In this document: positions 63,519-64,000 of the stretch, in pieces
Numbering within the stretch: the stretch's first letter is position 1
Layout of the letters: the number at the start of each line of letters is the position of its first letter
DNA from: Adenophora triphylla var. japonica
Lineage: Eukaryota; Streptophyta; Magnoliopsida; Asterales; Campanulaceae
Direction of reading: 5' to 3'
NCBI GenBank assembly: GCA_022495995.1
Contig: JAFEMH010000757.1
Span: 62,001-126,000 of the forward strand
DNA length: 64,000 nt
The notes under the pieces: model-generated
Databases searched by the model: none
The model's input: only the letters and a program-made list of their open reading frames with translations
What the model was told of the DNA's origin: nothing
Translations under genes and position numbers: made by a program

Positions 63519-64000
63519 TTAAATGGTTGTCAAAATACCATCTTGCACAAACTTCAAACACTGGTGAAGGGTGGAGGCTACCGCCCCGATCTCATGTATC
63601 CATGGCCTGCCTAATAGTGCCGAGAACGTGACAGGAATATCGATGACCTGGAATTCCACTGCCATTTCCTTACCCCCGAATAACAGATTCAAAGAAACAA
63701 TCCCCAACACTGCTATGGAAGTCGAATCATAGGCTTTTATAGTATGGTTGGACGGCTTAAGACTCTGTGCATCAATGTCTAGTATGCTCATCATCTTTGC
63801 AGGAAGCACGTTCATGGCCGAACCGTTATCCACCAACACATGGGGGATTCGACGCCCTTCCAAGGGCACGGTAATGTGCAGAGACTCGTTGCGCTTTGAA
63901 CCGTAAGAAGGTAAATCTAGATCTATAAAAGTGATAATGTTTTCGTATTGGGCTGTTCCGATCAACTGGCAAGCCTCATCTGGAGTTGCATTGACGGACA
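63519..64000 (-). pseudogene. Aspartic protease core, element E, running off the window
   Basis: Open from the window edge region (63965) for 148 codons: MIGTAQYENIITFIDLDLPS, VLVDNGSAMNVLPAKMM with the catalytic Asp, IKAYDSTSIAVLGIVSLNLL, VIDIPVTFSALLGRPWIHEI and TLHQCLKFVQDGILTTI. A TAA follows where F has Tyr (TTIYGDSVT). 63966-64000 continues the spacer (TPDEACQ) in the same frame. Gag lies beyond the window. Confidence 0.85.

Larger units (their letters stand above)
33828..64000 (-). mobile_element. Element E: Ty3/gypsy (Tat-like), split by element F and a solo LTR
   Basis: Minus-strand element whose 3' LTR lies in two parts (33828-34222 and 52644-53654). Its 3' untranslated arrays, DUF7745-like antisense ORF, integrase, RNase H, RT and protease fill 53655-64000. 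Gag and the 5' LTR lie beyond the window. It sits in the protease gene of D. It is decayed: amber stops in pol, YVED in place of YVDD, and frameshifts. Confidence 0.85.

Overview
The window is nuclear DNA of a flowering plant, most likely a eudicot. I do not name a species. It is built almost entirely of nested LTR retrotransposons of the Ty3/gypsy superfamily, Tat-like lineage. The grounds are gag zinc knuckles, a protease with a DGGS/DNGS-type motif, a reverse transcriptase with YVDD, two successive RNase H regions, an integrase with a DDE triad, LTRs of about 1.4-2.0 kb bounded by TG...CA, and a primer-binding site starting TTGGCGACTCC. Stowaway-type MITEs (TA target, CTCCCTCCGTCCC ends) also fit a plant. 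I recognise no complete ordinary host gene, rRNA, tRNA or CRISPR array.

Layout. Element A (+, 1-7557) is a deletion derivative: a decayed protease is followed directly by long tandem arrays and a 3' LTR. It abuts element B (-, 7558-15304), which keeps gag remnants, a leader and its 5' LTR. B abuts element C (-, 15305-22402), which keeps integrase, RNase H and RT and carries two plus-strand (antisense) ORFs. C stops at a splice-site-like boundary next to a gene-like first exon (22481-22545). From 22.5 to 27.76 kb lies AT-rich, low-coding DNA with a Stowaway MITE and a larger terminal-inverted-repeat element. Element D (+, 27762-33827) keeps a leader, gag and protease, and is cut in its protease gene by element E (-, 33828 to beyond 64000). 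E is itself split twice: by the nearly complete 18.4 kb element F (-, 34223-52638, target duplication GTGTC) in its 3' LTR, and by a 1.58 kb solo LTR (58994-60569, target duplication GTGTG) inside RNase H. The insertion order on the right is therefore D, then E, then F and the solo LTR.

Shared design. In C, E and F, pol runs on the minus strand and a DUF7745-like ORF runs towards it on the plus strand. F and probably C carry a further plus-strand gene. In F this looks like a plant-mobile-domain (PMD) gene with three candidate introns, which antisense orientation would protect from loss during retrotransposition. Between the convergent genes lies a conserved paired block of about 80 bp. Before each 3' LTR lie a family-specific tandem array (41, 50 or 31 bp units) and a conserved stretch of about 150 bp ending in the polypurine tract. 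Upstream of gag in B, D and F there is a candidate leader intron of 217-218 bp in D and F, enlarged to 1,078 bp in B by a tandem array.

None of the elements in view looks autonomous. F has LTRs about 99% alike, yet it lacks the Gag capsid and zinc knuckle and has a broken pol, so it probably moved with proteins supplied by relatives.
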